Below, in pieces: positions 27,901 through 35,674 of a stretch of 64,000 nt of DNA (position 1 is its first letter; each line of letters opens with the position of its first letter). The stretch is from Mycobacterium sp. (lineage in GTDB: Bacteria; Actinomycetota; Actinomycetes; Mycobacteriales; Mycobacteriaceae): positions 310,001-374,000 of the forward strand of contig JACPVR010000001.1 in the NCBI GenBank assembly GCA_016197405.1. The letters run 5' to 3'. Below the pieces are notes generated by a model that worked only from the letters and a program-made list of their open reading frames with translations, was not told the origin of the DNA and ran no database searches. Position numbers and translations under genes: made by a program.

Positions 27901-29589
27901 GTCACCATCGCGCCCGCCACGACGACTGCGGGAAGCACTGTCGTCACCGTGGGCACCGTGACCGTCAACGGCGAAGTCCTCACCGCGGTGGTGAGTGCCG
28001 ACGGAACCAGAGGTGTCGTCACCACCCGGACCAACGGCACCAAGACCAGCATCACGGTGATCGATATGAGTACCGGTACCAAACTGGGAAATCCCGTGAC
28101 AGTGGCCGGTTTCGCCGTGAAATCGACCACTACCGACCCCTCCCCGGTGCAGTTCAGCGCCGACGGCACCCGTGCGATCGTCACCACCCAGGACGCCGCC
28201 GGGGTCATCAGGACCACGGTGATCAACACCGCGACCGGCGCTCAGGTGGGGTTCACCCTCAGCGGGAGCTCCACTCGAGTCGTGACGGCCAATCCCACCG
28301 GCACCCGACTGGTCATCACCGAACAGGTCGGTAACGGTACGACCGCAAGCCCGTTCACCACCTCGGTGTCGCTGTTCAACACCGCGACCGGCGGACAGGT
28401 CGGCAGCAGTCGTTCCTTCAACGGTCTGGCACAGGTCACCTTCAGCGATGATGGCACCCGTGCGGCCGTCAACGCGTTCATCCCCTCTGGATCGACCCTG
28501 GTGGGCAAGACCGAGATCACCATCCTGAACACGACCACCGGTGCCCAGGTCGGCACCACCATCAAGCGGACGAGTTTTACCGCGGTCCAACTGAATACCG
28601 ACGGCAGCCGCGGTCTCGTCATCGCGATATCGGGCTTCGATACCGGCGTGTACACAAGTACCGCCACTGTGGTCAACACCGCCACCGGCGCCACGCTCGG
28701 CAGCGCGGTGACCGTCGGCGGACTGGCCAACGCCGTCGCGCTCGACGCGTCCCGGATGATGATGGTCAGCCAGCTGGGCACCAACGGGCAGAACCTGGTG
28801 ACGCGGATCGCGGTGATCAACCTCAGCACCGGCGCACAGATCGGGAGCACGGTCGAGCTGGCGGGGAGCACCGCGACGGCGGTGACCCTGAGCCCGGACC
28901 GCAGCCGCGCGGTGGTCAGCACCACCGCGGGCACGCAGCAGGATGGCAACCTCGTGGCCCGCGTCGCCGTCATCGACACCCTCACCGGCACGAAGGTCGG
29001 CAGCACCGTCGAGCTTGCGAATTACTTTGCCGGATATGGCTCGATCACATTCGACACCGGCGGCACCCGCGCGATCCTGACGACCATCTCCTACGACGAG
29101 GCCAACGGCGGCACCGGGATCCTGGTGATAGACACCGCCACCGGCGCCAAACTGGGCACGCCGTTCGCCGTCGATACCGCAGCTGACGCGATGTTCGAAG
29201 CTCAGCTGAACCCGGCCGGCACCCGGGCAGTGCTGACCAGCACGGTCGACGGCAGCACGGTTGTGACGGTGGTCGACACCGCTGACGGCAGCCGCACCAG
29301 CTACACCGTCGACGGGTACGCGAGCGCACCGGCGCAGTTCCTGCCCGGCGGCTCCACCGTCCGTCTCGTCACCGAGATCACCGACCCGGACACGCTCGAA
29401 CAAGTCAGCTTGTCCACCGATATCGACACCGCATCGGGCGGCGCGGTCAGCACCCCCGGGGCCTCCGAGCCGGGAACCGGATCCGATATCCGCAGCGCGG
29501 ACGGCACCCGCATCCTGCGTACCAGGACGGTCTATGACGCGGGGACCGACACCAGTACCACCACGGTCACGGTCCTGAAGTTCGTGTGA
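24901..29589 (+). CDS. Giant secreted cadherin-like/VCBS repeat and propeller-type protein, 1562 aa
   Basis: A second large exported protein with the same plan as the one at 19021. Signal region with GRVGGLAVALGVGTAV (about residues 8-23) ending near AWAD; disordered Ser/Asp/Ala-rich linker to about 210; conserved helix SPLLWVLAAAARRQLG (214-229); seven tandem repeats of about 105 residues (265-1005), each opening with N-x-A-P/N-x-P, containing VTGxVxAxDxDxDxLTY, FTYTPTxAAR and DTFTVTVxDG; then a C-terminal domain (about 1010-1562) of roughly ten 50-residue units with VIDTATGxxVG, probably a beta-propeller. Start is ATG 24901 with AAGGGG 6 nt upstream; GTG at 24898 is in frame but less likely. 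A surface adhesion or cell-wall role is inferred. Confidence 0.87.
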   Translation: MGAGRFIGRVGGLAVALGVGTAVSFGAGVAWADETSSSATASTSGSETRSADQNAPSPAAASGSDQDTDASAAPGDSGQDSEADGNVDSDSGSAEPVDDDPLVDAPASDKPTARASHKRRTAEADETEPAAATHESVAAPDSAPDDDATSSAPEDNAAPGRSDDATGQDTTVAAVPVTAPAPVGAGEPEVIEVASIATADLTVSGGDPGAPVAGSPLLWVLAAAARRQLGTSSDEESGDDVEVLPAGLVLQPTEVPPSSAAVVDNRAPSIGKVTVGKPNAATGVVTGKVSASDADKNPLTFSAPVQSTKGGSVVFNATNGEFTYTPTAAIRHSAALSGAPASAKTDTFTVTVSDGFGGTVTKLVTVSVSPKNTAPTVAASPTVATPNSSTGAVSGSLGATDADTDTLSFAAKPKKGTVTFAAGGEFVYTPTAAARHAAAKTGASAATKADTFTVTITDGFGGTTTKSVTVAILPANTAPVIPSAAVLNPPNTSTGVVTGKITANPDTDGDTLTYTGAGTTKGKVTVNSKTGAFTYTPTTAARHAAAALTATTADKTDTLTLTVTDGYGGTATQIVTVAIQPKNTNPTVKSTVGKPNTSTGIVTGKVTGSDADKDALTYTGPAGTTKGIITLNTTTGAFTYTPTNVARQAAAVPNAPATAKTDTFTITVADGFGGTATKLITVTIASATAPNHAPTSNGSTITNTNSSTGVVTGTVSATDTDGDTLTYTGPVSTAKGTVVVDAGTGAFTYTPTAAARHAASATNASATDKAETFTVTAIDALGATVTIPVTVTITPQNTAPTNTSHTVGSPNTAGTVTGSVTATDADNDTLTYSGSATTSKGTVVVNSDGTFTYTPTPAARAAAGAPGATAADKADSFTVTITDGHTGSATVIVDVAISPTTVNHAPVASTPVVGQPDPNTGVVTGTVTATDSDGDTLTYTGSATTPKGTVVVTSTGQFTYTPTAGARAAAGAPGATAADKSDSFTVTVSDGNSTTIVAVDVTIAPATTTAGSTVVTVGTVTVNGEVLTAVVSADGTRGVVTTRTNGTKTSITVIDMSTGTKLGNPVTVAGFAVKSTTTDPSPVQFSADGTRAIVTTQDAAGVIRTTVINTATGAQVGFTLSGSSTRVVTANPTGTRLVITEQVGNGTTASPFTTSVSLFNTATGGQVGSSRSFNGLAQVTFSDDGTRAAVNAFIPSGSTLVGKTEITILNTTTGAQVGTTIKRTSFTAVQLNTDGSRGLVIAISGFDTGVYTSTATVVNTATGATLGSAVTVGGLANAVALDASRMMMVSQLGTNGQNLVTRIAVINLSTGAQIGSTVELAGSTATAVTLSPDRSRAVVSTTAGTQQDGNLVARVAVIDTLTGTKVGSTVELANYFAGYGSITFDTGGTRAILTTISYDEANGGTGILVIDTATGAKLGTPFAVDTAADAMFEAQLNPAGTRAVLTSTVDGSTVVTVVDTADGSRTSYTVDGYASAPAQFLPGGSTVRLVTEITDPDTLEQVSLSTDIDTASGGAVSTPGASEPGTGSDIRSADGTRILRTRTVYDAGTDTSTTTVTVLKFV
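25693..27915 (+). repeat. Seven tandem cadherin-like/VCBS repeats encoded by about 315-bp units
   Basis: The coding units are similar enough at DNA level to share long stretches around the FTYTPT and DTFTVTV codons. They could recombine and change the repeat number. The average unit is about 106 codons. Confidence 0.8.
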
Positions 29590-29599
29590 CCAGCCGGCG

Positions 29600-30460
29600 C
29601 TAATCGTCGAGCTGCATATCCTTGCGGAATCGGCGCATACCGTCGATCTTCTCGGCCAGCGTGGCCTGCGGACCGCTGTAGAACATCCACGGCATGGTGA
29701 TGATCCCTTCGATACCGGCGGCCTGCGCACGCGCGTGGTGCTCGGGGGTGAAGGCATCCGTCAACGGTGTGATGACCGTGAAATCCTGCATGGTCAAACC
29801 CTTTTCGGCGCGCAGGACGCGCAGCTTGTCGACCCGCTCGATTGCCGCGTCGGTGGTGATGAGATCACCGATCCAGCCGTCGTGGCGTGCGGCGCGACGT
29901 AGGGCGATATCGGAGAGCCCACCGACGTAGATCGGGATCCGCGGCGGCGTGGGCTCCATCTCCAGGCGCGGCGTCTGATAGAACTCGCCGTCGAATTCGA
30001 CCCAGCCGTGCTGCCACAGGGCTTTCATCAGGTCCAGCATCTCGTCGGTGCGTTTGCCGCGCCGGTCGAAACGCTGACCCAGCAGGGTGAACTCCTCCTC
30101 GCACCAGCCGACACCGACACCGAGCTCGAGCCGCCCGCCGGCCAGGGTGGCCGCCGTGCCGATGGCTTTCGCCGCGGTGTAGGGCTCGCGCATGGCCGGG
30201 ATGTACACCGTGGTGACGAACCGCACGCGGCTGGTGACCAACGCCAGCGCACCGATCATCACCCACGGGTCCGGCCAGTCGGTGAACGCCTCCCAGCGCC
30301 GCTTGCCGTCCTTGGTGTAGGGATACGGGGTCGCCAGTGTCTCCAGGTTGACGACATGATCCGGGATTGCGATGCCCTCGTAGCCGAGATCGTCGGCGGC
30401 CTTGGCGACCTCGATCGCTTCCCTGGTGTCCAGGAACGCGATGCTGACGTAGAACCTCAC
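29600..30460 (-). CDS. LLM-class (probably F420-dependent) oxidoreductase
   Basis: A 286-aa TIM-barrel oxidoreductase of the luciferase-like monooxygenase class. The N-terminus (MRFYVSIAFLDTREAIEVAKAADDLGYEGIAIPDHV), the RVRFVTTVYIPAMREP strand and GRLELGVGVGWCEEEF are typical of the F420-binding members such as TIGR03619-type proteins. The substrate is unknown. It starts with GTG at 30460, overlapping the thioesterase stop (GTGA), so the two genes form an operon. It converges on the giant gene with a 10-nt gap. Confidence 0.86.
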   Translation of the reverse strand: MRFYVSIAFLDTREAIEVAKAADDLGYEGIAIPDHVVNLETLATPYPYTKDGKRRWEAFTDWPDPWVMIGALALVTSRVRFVTTVYIPAMREPYTAAKAIGTAATLAGGRLELGVGVGWCEEEFTLLGQRFDRRGKRTDEMLDLMKALWQHGWVEFDGEFYQTPRLEMEPTPPRIPIYVGGLSDIALRRAARHDGWIGDLITTDAAIERVDKLRVLRAEKGLTMQDFTVITPLTDAFTPEHHARAQAAGIEGIITMPWMFYSGPQATLAEKIDGMRRFRKDMQLDD

Positions 30461-31080
30461 GACCGGGCCCAGGCCGGCTGGATGAACACACCGTCGGCCT
30501 CGACCGTCGGGCCGTCCGCATCGGCGATGAAACCTCGTGCATACGTCTTGATTCCGTCAACGCGCTCGATCCAGGCCTGCGCCCGCAACGGTCCAAGCGG
30601 CGTGCCACGCAGGTATTTCAGGGTGATCGTCCCGGTGAAGAGCGGTTTGGTCCCGCCATTGCTGGCAGCCTCTCCCAGGATGTGATCCAGGACCAGTGCG
30701 CTGATGCCGCCGTGCACGTGACCGGGCGGACCCTCGTAGGCGGCGCCGAGGGTGAACTCCGTCGAACACCGGCCGCCGTCGTGCTTGTCGATCTGCAACG
30801 GCGGCGCCATCGGGTTCCGGATCCCGATCACCGGGTTGCCCCAGGACTGGCCCTGGCCGTCGACGGTGAAGCGCACGCCGAACGCCCCGTCGATCTGCCT
30901 GGCCCGCAGGCTCGCGGTGACCGCCTCGATGGCCTGGCGGGCCTGCGCGACGGTGTCGGCATCGGCCTCGGTGCGAATGGTGGCGTCGAGCAGTTCGCGG
31001 ACGGCACCGGCCAGCGGCTCGTAGATCGCCCGCTGTTGGGCGGCCTCGGCACTGGTGATCGGCTCATAGCTGAACTGCAT
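30457..31080 (-). CDS. Hotdog-fold thioesterase (PaaI/THEM4-like)
   Basis: A 207-aa protein. The C-terminal 130 residues form the hotdog domain with YEGPPGHVHGGISALVLDHILGEA, where the HGG motif after the buried helix is characteristic of acyl-CoA thioesterases. It is followed by LFTGTITLKYLRGTPLGPLRAQA. The N-terminal 70 residues are helical and carry no known motif. The natural acyl-CoA is unknown. It is translationally coupled to the oxidoreductase downstream. An inverted repeat at 31086-31112 just upstream could be its operator. Confidence 0.85.
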   Translation of the reverse strand: MQFSYEPITSAEAAQQRAIYEPLAGAVRELLDATIRTEADADTVAQARQAIEAVTASLRARQIDGAFGVRFTVDGQGQSWGNPVIGIRNPMAPPLQIDKHDGGRCSTEFTLGAAYEGPPGHVHGGISALVLDHILGEAASNGGTKPLFTGTITLKYLRGTPLGPLRAQAWIERVDGIKTYARGFIADADGPTVEADGVFIQPAWARS

Positions 31081-31085
31081 CCAGT

Positions 31086-31112
31086 TTTCATATCATTGAT
31101 CGAGCTATGAAA
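31086..31112. promoter_or_regulatory. Inverted repeat TTTCATA-N13-TATGAAA upstream of the thioesterase operon
   Basis: Perfect 7-bp arms begin 6 nt upstream of the thioesterase ATG. The position across the promoter or start region suits a repressor. Confidence 0.4.
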
Positions 31113-31208
31113 TGTGGGCAGGGCCTTCCACGGCGGTTATGAGCGTGCGCAGAAGCGAAAACGAACGCGGCGTGTCGGCCGGGGACCCGCATGCTCGCGG
31201 GGCGGGGA

Positions 31209-34172
31209 TCAGCCGCCGAAGACCTTGAGCACCACGGCTTTTGCCCGCCGGGTCACCCGCAGATAGTTGTCCAGGAACTCGCTGCCGTCGTCATTGGGCC
31301 AGCCCGCCGCCACCGCGACCGCGTTGAGCGCCCGGCCGGGGCCGGGCAGCTGATCGGTGGGTTTACCGCGCACCAGCACCAGCGCGTTGCGCGCCCGGGT
31401 CGCGGTCAGCCAGGCCTGACGCAGCAGGTCGACATCGCCTTCGGCGATGAGTTCGGCCGCGCCGATGGCGTCGAGCGCCTCCAATGTCGAGGTGTTGTGC
31501 AGCGCCGGGATCTTGTGCGCGTACCGCAGCTGCAACAGCTGAACGGTCCACTCGATGTCCCCCAGTCCCCCACGCCCGAGTTTGGTGTGGGTGTTGGGAT
31601 CGGCGCCCCTGGGCAACCGTTCGGCGTCGATACGGGCCTTGACCCGACGGATCTCCTGCACCGCCTCGGCCGACACACCGCCTGCGGGATAACGGGTTTC
31701 GTCGATCATCAGCAGGAAACGCTGCCCCAGGTCGGGGTCGCCGGCGACCCGGTGGGCCCGCAGCAGCGCCTGCACCTCCCAGGCCTGTGCCCACTGCTGG
31801 TAGTAGGCCTGATAGGACGCCAAGGTGCGCACCAGCGGGCCGTTGCGGCCCTCCGGGCGCAGGTTGGTGTCCACCTCAAGGGGCGGGTCGGCACTCGGCG
31901 TACCCAGCAACGCCCGCACCTGCTCGGCCACCGACACCGACCATTTGACGGCCTTGGCCTCGGCGATGCCGTCGGCCGGTTCGCAGACGAACAGCACGTC
32001 GGCATCCGAGCCGTAACCGAGCTCGCCGCCACCGAGCCGGCCCATCCCGATCACCGCGATCTGCGCCGGCACCACTCCGTCGGCGGGCACGTTGGCCTTG
32101 ATGACGGCTTCCAGTGCCGCCTGCAGGACCGCGACCCAGATCGAGGTCAGCGCCCGGCACACGTCACGCACTTCGAGCATGCCGAGGAGGTCGGCAGAAG
32201 CGATGCGGGCCAGCTCCCGGCGGCGCAGGGTGCGCGCCGCGGCAATGGCTTTCATCGGGTCGGACTGCCGCGCGGCCGCCGCGACCAGCGCCTTGGCCAC
32301 CGATTCGGGATCGCTCTGCAGCAGTTTGGGCCCGCTGGGCCCGTCGGCGTAGGCCTGGATGACCTCGGGGGCCCGGATCAACAATTCCGGCACGTACGCC
32401 GAGGTGCCCAGCACATGCATGAGCCGCTTGGCCACCGCGCTCTCGTCGCGCAGCGTCGCCAAGAACCAGCGGTGATCGGCCATCGCGTCGGAGAGCTTGC
32501 GGTAGGCCAGCAGACCGCCGTCCGGATCGGGGGTGTCGGAAAGCCAGTCGAGCAGGGTCGGCAGCAGCACGGCCTGCACCCGGCCGCGCCGGCCACTCTG
32601 ATTGGTCAGTGCCCCCAGATGGGTCAACGCGCTGCGCGGCGACTGGTACCCCAGTGCGGCCAGCTGGCGTTCGGCGGATTCGGCCGACAATCCCGCTTCG
32701 AGCTCGAGTGATCCACCGACCGATTCCAGCAGCGGTTGGTAGAACAGCTTCGCGTGCAGTCGGGATACCCGCACGCTCTGGCGTTTGAGTTCCTCGCGCA
32801 GCACTCCGAGCGCGTCGTGCTGTCCGTCGGGCCGGATATGGGCGGCTCGGGCCAGCCAGCGCAACGACTCGACATCGTCGGGGGCGGGCAGCATGTGGGT
32901 GCGTTTGAGCCGCTGCAGCTGCAACCGGTGCTCGAGGAGCCGCAGGAACTCGTACGACGCCGTCAGGTTGGCGGCGTCATCGCGGCCCACATAACCGCCC
33001 TCACCCAGTGCCGCCAGCGCGTCGACGGTCGAACCCACTTGCAGGGACTCGTCATTGCGGCCGTGCACCAGTTGCAGCAGTTGCACCGCGAACTCGACAT
33101 CGCGCAGGCCGCCGGTGCCCAGCTTGAGCTCGCGATCGCGCACGTCGGCGGGCACCAGCGACTCCACCCGCCTGCGCATCGCCTGCACGTCGGCGACGAA
33201 ATCCTCACGCTCATAGGCCATCCACACCATCGGCATCAGCGCGGCCATGTACTGCTCGCCGAGTTCGGCGTCACCGGCGGCGGGCCTGGCCTTGAGCAGG
33301 GCCTGGAACTCCCACGTCTTGGCCCAGCGCTGGTAGTAGGCGATATGGCTTTCCAGCGTGCGGACCAGCTGGCCGTGTTTTCCTTCGGGGCGCAGCCCGG
33401 CGTCGACTTCGAAGAACGTCTCCGAGGCCATCCGCATCATCTCGCCGGCCACCCGGTTCGCGACCGTGTCGGCGGTCTCACCGACGAAGATGACGTCGAC
33501 GTCGCTGACGTAGTTCAGTTCGCGCGCACCGCATTTGCCCATCGCGATAATCGCCAGTTTGGGTGCCGACGTGCCCTCCTTGCAGACGCTGTTGACGGCC
33601 ACCTGCAGTGCGGCGGCCAGGGCGGCGTCGGCCAGGTCGGCGAGGTGAGCACCCACGGTGGGGAATGGCAGCACCGGCTCGTTCTCGACGGTCGGGGCGG
33701 TGTCCAGGGCCGCCAGTAGCAGCACCTGATCGCGATAGAGTTTTCGCAACGCGGATGCGACTGAGGCACTTGGTGTTTCGTCGACCACGGCGAGGAACTT
33801 CGTTCTGAGTTCGGCGGCGGTGGGCAACTCGGCGCGACCTTGCAGCAGATGCCAGCTCTGCGGGTTGGCAACCAGGTGGTCGCCCAGCGCCAGGGACGAC
33901 CCGATGGTCGCGAACAACCGCCCGCGCAGGCAGCGATCCTTGTTCAGCGCGCTGTTGAGCTCATCCCAGCCAGGACCGAGTGCATCCGCCAGCCGGACCA
34001 TGGTTCGTAGCGCCGCGTCGGCGTCGGGTGCCCGCGACAGCGACCACAACAATTCGACATGGTCGTCGGTGTTCCATCCCAGCCGGTCCAGGTCGGCCCG
34101 GGCCGGTGGTTCGACCAGCCCGAGGCGCCCGACGCTGGGCAGCTTGGGACGGGCGGTCGCAGGACGTGACAC
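31209..34172 (-). CDS. glnE: Bifunctional glutamine synthetase adenylyltransferase/deadenylase
   Basis: A 987-aa regulator that adenylylates GlnA1 on its tyrosine and removes the AMP according to nitrogen status. Two nucleotidyltransferase domains are visible: an N-terminal deadenylylase half with [15 protein letters not shown] and a C-terminal adenylylase half with [19 protein letters not shown], both keeping the D-x-D metal ligands. A helical regulatory region lies between them. The start is the GTG at 34172 ([18 protein letters not shown]), fixed by TACCGT 7 nt upstream and by alignment with the N-terminus I recall for Rv2221c; an extended start at 34247 is rejected. It lies 81 nt after glnA2. 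Confidence 0.95.
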   Translation of the reverse strand: MSRPATARPKLPSVGRLGLVEPPARADLDRLGWNTDDHVELLWSLSRAPDADAALRTMVRLADALGPGWDELNSALNKDRCLRGRLFATIGSSLALGDHLVANPQSWHLLQGRAELPTAAELRTKFLAVVDETPSASVASALRKLYRDQVLLLAALDTAPTVENEPVLPFPTVGAHLADLADAALAAALQVAVNSVCKEGTSAPKLAIIAMGKCGARELNYVSDVDVIFVGETADTVANRVAGEMMRMASETFFEVDAGLRPEGKHGQLVRTLESHIAYYQRWAKTWEFQALLKARPAAGDAELGEQYMAALMPMVWMAYEREDFVADVQAMRRRVESLVPADVRDRELKLGTGGLRDVEFAVQLLQLVHGRNDESLQVGSTVDALAALGEGGYVGRDDAANLTASYEFLRLLEHRLQLQRLKRTHMLPAPDDVESLRWLARAAHIRPDGQHDALGVLREELKRQSVRVSRLHAKLFYQPLLESVGGSLELEAGLSAESAERQLAALGYQSPRSALTHLGALTNQSGRRGRVQAVLLPTLLDWLSDTPDPDGGLLAYRKLSDAMADHRWFLATLRDESAVAKRLMHVLGTSAYVPELLIRAPEVIQAYADGPSGPKLLQSDPESVAKALVAAAARQSDPMKAIAAARTLRRRELARIASADLLGMLEVRDVCRALTSIWVAVLQAALEAVIKANVPADGVVPAQIAVIGMGRLGGGELGYGSDADVLFVCEPADGIAEAKAVKWSVSVAEQVRALLGTPSADPPLEVDTNLRPEGRNGPLVRTLASYQAYYQQWAQAWEVQALLRAHRVAGDPDLGQRFLLMIDETRYPAGGVSAEAVQEIRRVKARIDAERLPRGADPNTHTKLGRGGLGDIEWTVQLLQLRYAHKIPALHNTSTLEALDAIGAAELIAEGDVDLLRQAWLTATRARNALVLVRGKPTDQLPGPGRALNAVAVAAGWPNDDGSEFLDNYLRVTRRAKAVVLKVFGG

Positions 34173-34179
34173 GACAGCA

Positions 34180-34185
34180 ACGGTA
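34180..34185 (-). promoter_or_regulatory. Predicted leaderless -10 (TACCGT) for glnE
   Basis: On the minus strand TACCGT ends 7 nt before the GTG at 34172. glnE thus has its own promoter in the gap after glnA2. Confidence 0.6.
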
Positions 34186-34253
34186 ACGCACCCCGGCGAC
34201 TCGCCAGGACACCTGCCTGAGCCGAGTTGCGGGGCCGTCGGACCCAACCGGAC

Positions 34254-35594
34254 TTACAGCGACAGATACGTCTTGAGCTCGAACGGTGTCACGTGGCTGC
34301 GGTAGTCCTCCCACTCAGCCCGCTTGTTGCGCAGGAAGAAGTCGAAGACGTGCTCGCCCAGCGCTTCGGCGACCAGCTCGGAGCCCTGCATGGCCTCCAG
34401 GGCGTTGCCGAGGCTGCCGGGCAGCTCGCGGTACCCCATGGCGCGCCGCTCCTCGGGGGTCAGCGTCCACACGTTGTCCTCGGCCTGCGGCCCGAGCACA
34501 TAACCCTTCTCCACGCCGCGCAGGCCGGCGGCCAGCAGCACCGCGAACGCCAGATACGGATTGCACGCGGTGTCGGGGCTGCGGACCTCGATACGTCGCG
34601 ACGACGCCTTGTTGGGGGTGTACATCGGAACCCGCACCAGTGCCGAGCGGTTGGCCGCACCCCACGAGGCGGCCGTCGGCGCCTCGCCGCCGTGCACCAG
34701 CCGCTTGTAGGAGTTGACCCACTGGTTGGTGACGGCGCTGATCTCGCTGGCGTGCTCGAGGATGCCCGCGATGAAGGACTTGCCGACATCGGAGAGCTGC
34801 AGCGGATCGTCGGCGCTGTGGAAGGCGTTGGTCTCGCCTTCGAAGAGGCTCATGTGGGTGTGCATGGCCGAGCCGGGATATTCGCCGAACGGCTTGGGCA
34901 TGAACGAGGCCCGCACACCTTCGCCGAGGGCGACCTCCTTGACCACGTAGCGGAAGGTCATGACGTTGTCGGCCATCGACAGGGCGTCGGCGTAGCGCAG
35001 GTCAATCTCCTGCTGGCCGGGCGCGCCCTCGTGGTGGCTGAACTCCACCGAGATGCCCATCGATTCCAGGGCGTCGATGGCGTGCCTGCGGAAGTTCGGC
35101 GCCGAATCGTGCACCGCCTGGTCGAAGTAGCCGCCGTTGTCGGCAGGGACGGGCACGCTGCCGTCATACGGGCCGGGCTTGAGCAGGAAGAACTCGATCT
35201 CCGGGTGCACGTAGCAGGAAAAGCCCAGGTCACTGGCCTTGGCCAGCTGGCGGCGCAGGACATGCCGGGAGTCCGCCCACGACGGTGAACCATCGGGCAT
35301 GGTGATATCGCAGAACATCCGTGCGGAGTGGTGATCGCCACCGCTGGTGGTCCACGGCAGGATCTGGAAGGTCGACGGGTCCGGGCGCGCGACGGTGTCG
35401 GATTCCGAGACGCGGGCGAAGCCTTCGATGGACGAGCCGTCGAAGCCGATACCCTCCTCGAAGGCTCCTTCGAGTTCGGCCGGCGCGATAGCTACCGACT
35501 TGAGGAATCCGAGCACATCGGTGAACCACAGCCGGACGAAGCGGATGTCGCGTTCCTCCAGCGTGCGCAGCACGAATTCCTTCTGGCGATCCAT
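34254..35594 (-). CDS. glnA2: Glutamine synthetase family protein GlnA2
   Basis: A 446-aa glutamine synthetase homologue, identical in length to Rv2222c as I recall it, and near-identical at the N-terminus (MDRQKEFVLRTLEERD). GS motifs present: GFDGSSIEGFARV, YVHPEIEFFLL, EGAPGQQEIDLRY, MPKPFGEYPGSAMHTHMS and NRSALVRVP. In mycobacteria GlnA2 is not the main ammonium-assimilating enzyme, and related proteins can act as gamma-glutamylpolyamine synthetases, so the substrate is uncertain. The start at 35594 is fixed by TACGCT 7 nt upstream. Two GlnR-like half-sites lie at 35618-35633. Confidence 0.93.
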   Translation of the reverse strand: MDRQKEFVLRTLEERDIRFVRLWFTDVLGFLKSVAIAPAELEGAFEEGIGFDGSSIEGFARVSESDTVARPDPSTFQILPWTTSGGDHHSARMFCDITMPDGSPSWADSRHVLRRQLAKASDLGFSCYVHPEIEFFLLKPGPYDGSVPVPADNGGYFDQAVHDSAPNFRRHAIDALESMGISVEFSHHEGAPGQQEIDLRYADALSMADNVMTFRYVVKEVALGEGVRASFMPKPFGEYPGSAMHTHMSLFEGETNAFHSADDPLQLSDVGKSFIAGILEHASEISAVTNQWVNSYKRLVHGGEAPTAASWGAANRSALVRVPMYTPNKASSRRIEVRSPDTACNPYLAFAVLLAAGLRGVEKGYVLGPQAEDNVWTLTPEERRAMGYRELPGSLGNALEAMQGSELVAEALGEHVFDFFLRNKRAEWEDYRSHVTPFELKTYLSL

Positions 35595-35601
35595 GCCAGC
35601 G

Positions 35602-35607
35602 AGCGTA
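35602..35607 (-). promoter_or_regulatory. Predicted leaderless -10 (TACGCT) for glnA2
   Basis: On the minus strand TACGCT is followed by exactly 7 nt and the ATG at 35594. This excludes the six-residue N-terminal extension possible from 35612. Confidence 0.6.
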
Positions 35608-35674
35608 TTCATCGGCTGTTAATTCTGTGTTACGTCCGTGTCGCAGGTGCAAAATCTCCGCGGTGAGGCGGCGG

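Noticed and set aside
25693..27915. CRISPR array
   Set aside because: The repetition is about 315 bp per unit, in frame and protein-coding. There are no short repeats with unique spacers anywhere in the window.
25774..29757. Very long open frame (about 1327 codons) on the minus strand opposite the second giant gene
   Set aside because: It is rich in Arg, Gly and His and mirrors the repeats of the plus-strand gene. The plus frame has a signal peptide, domain motifs and a ribosome-binding site; the minus frame has none.
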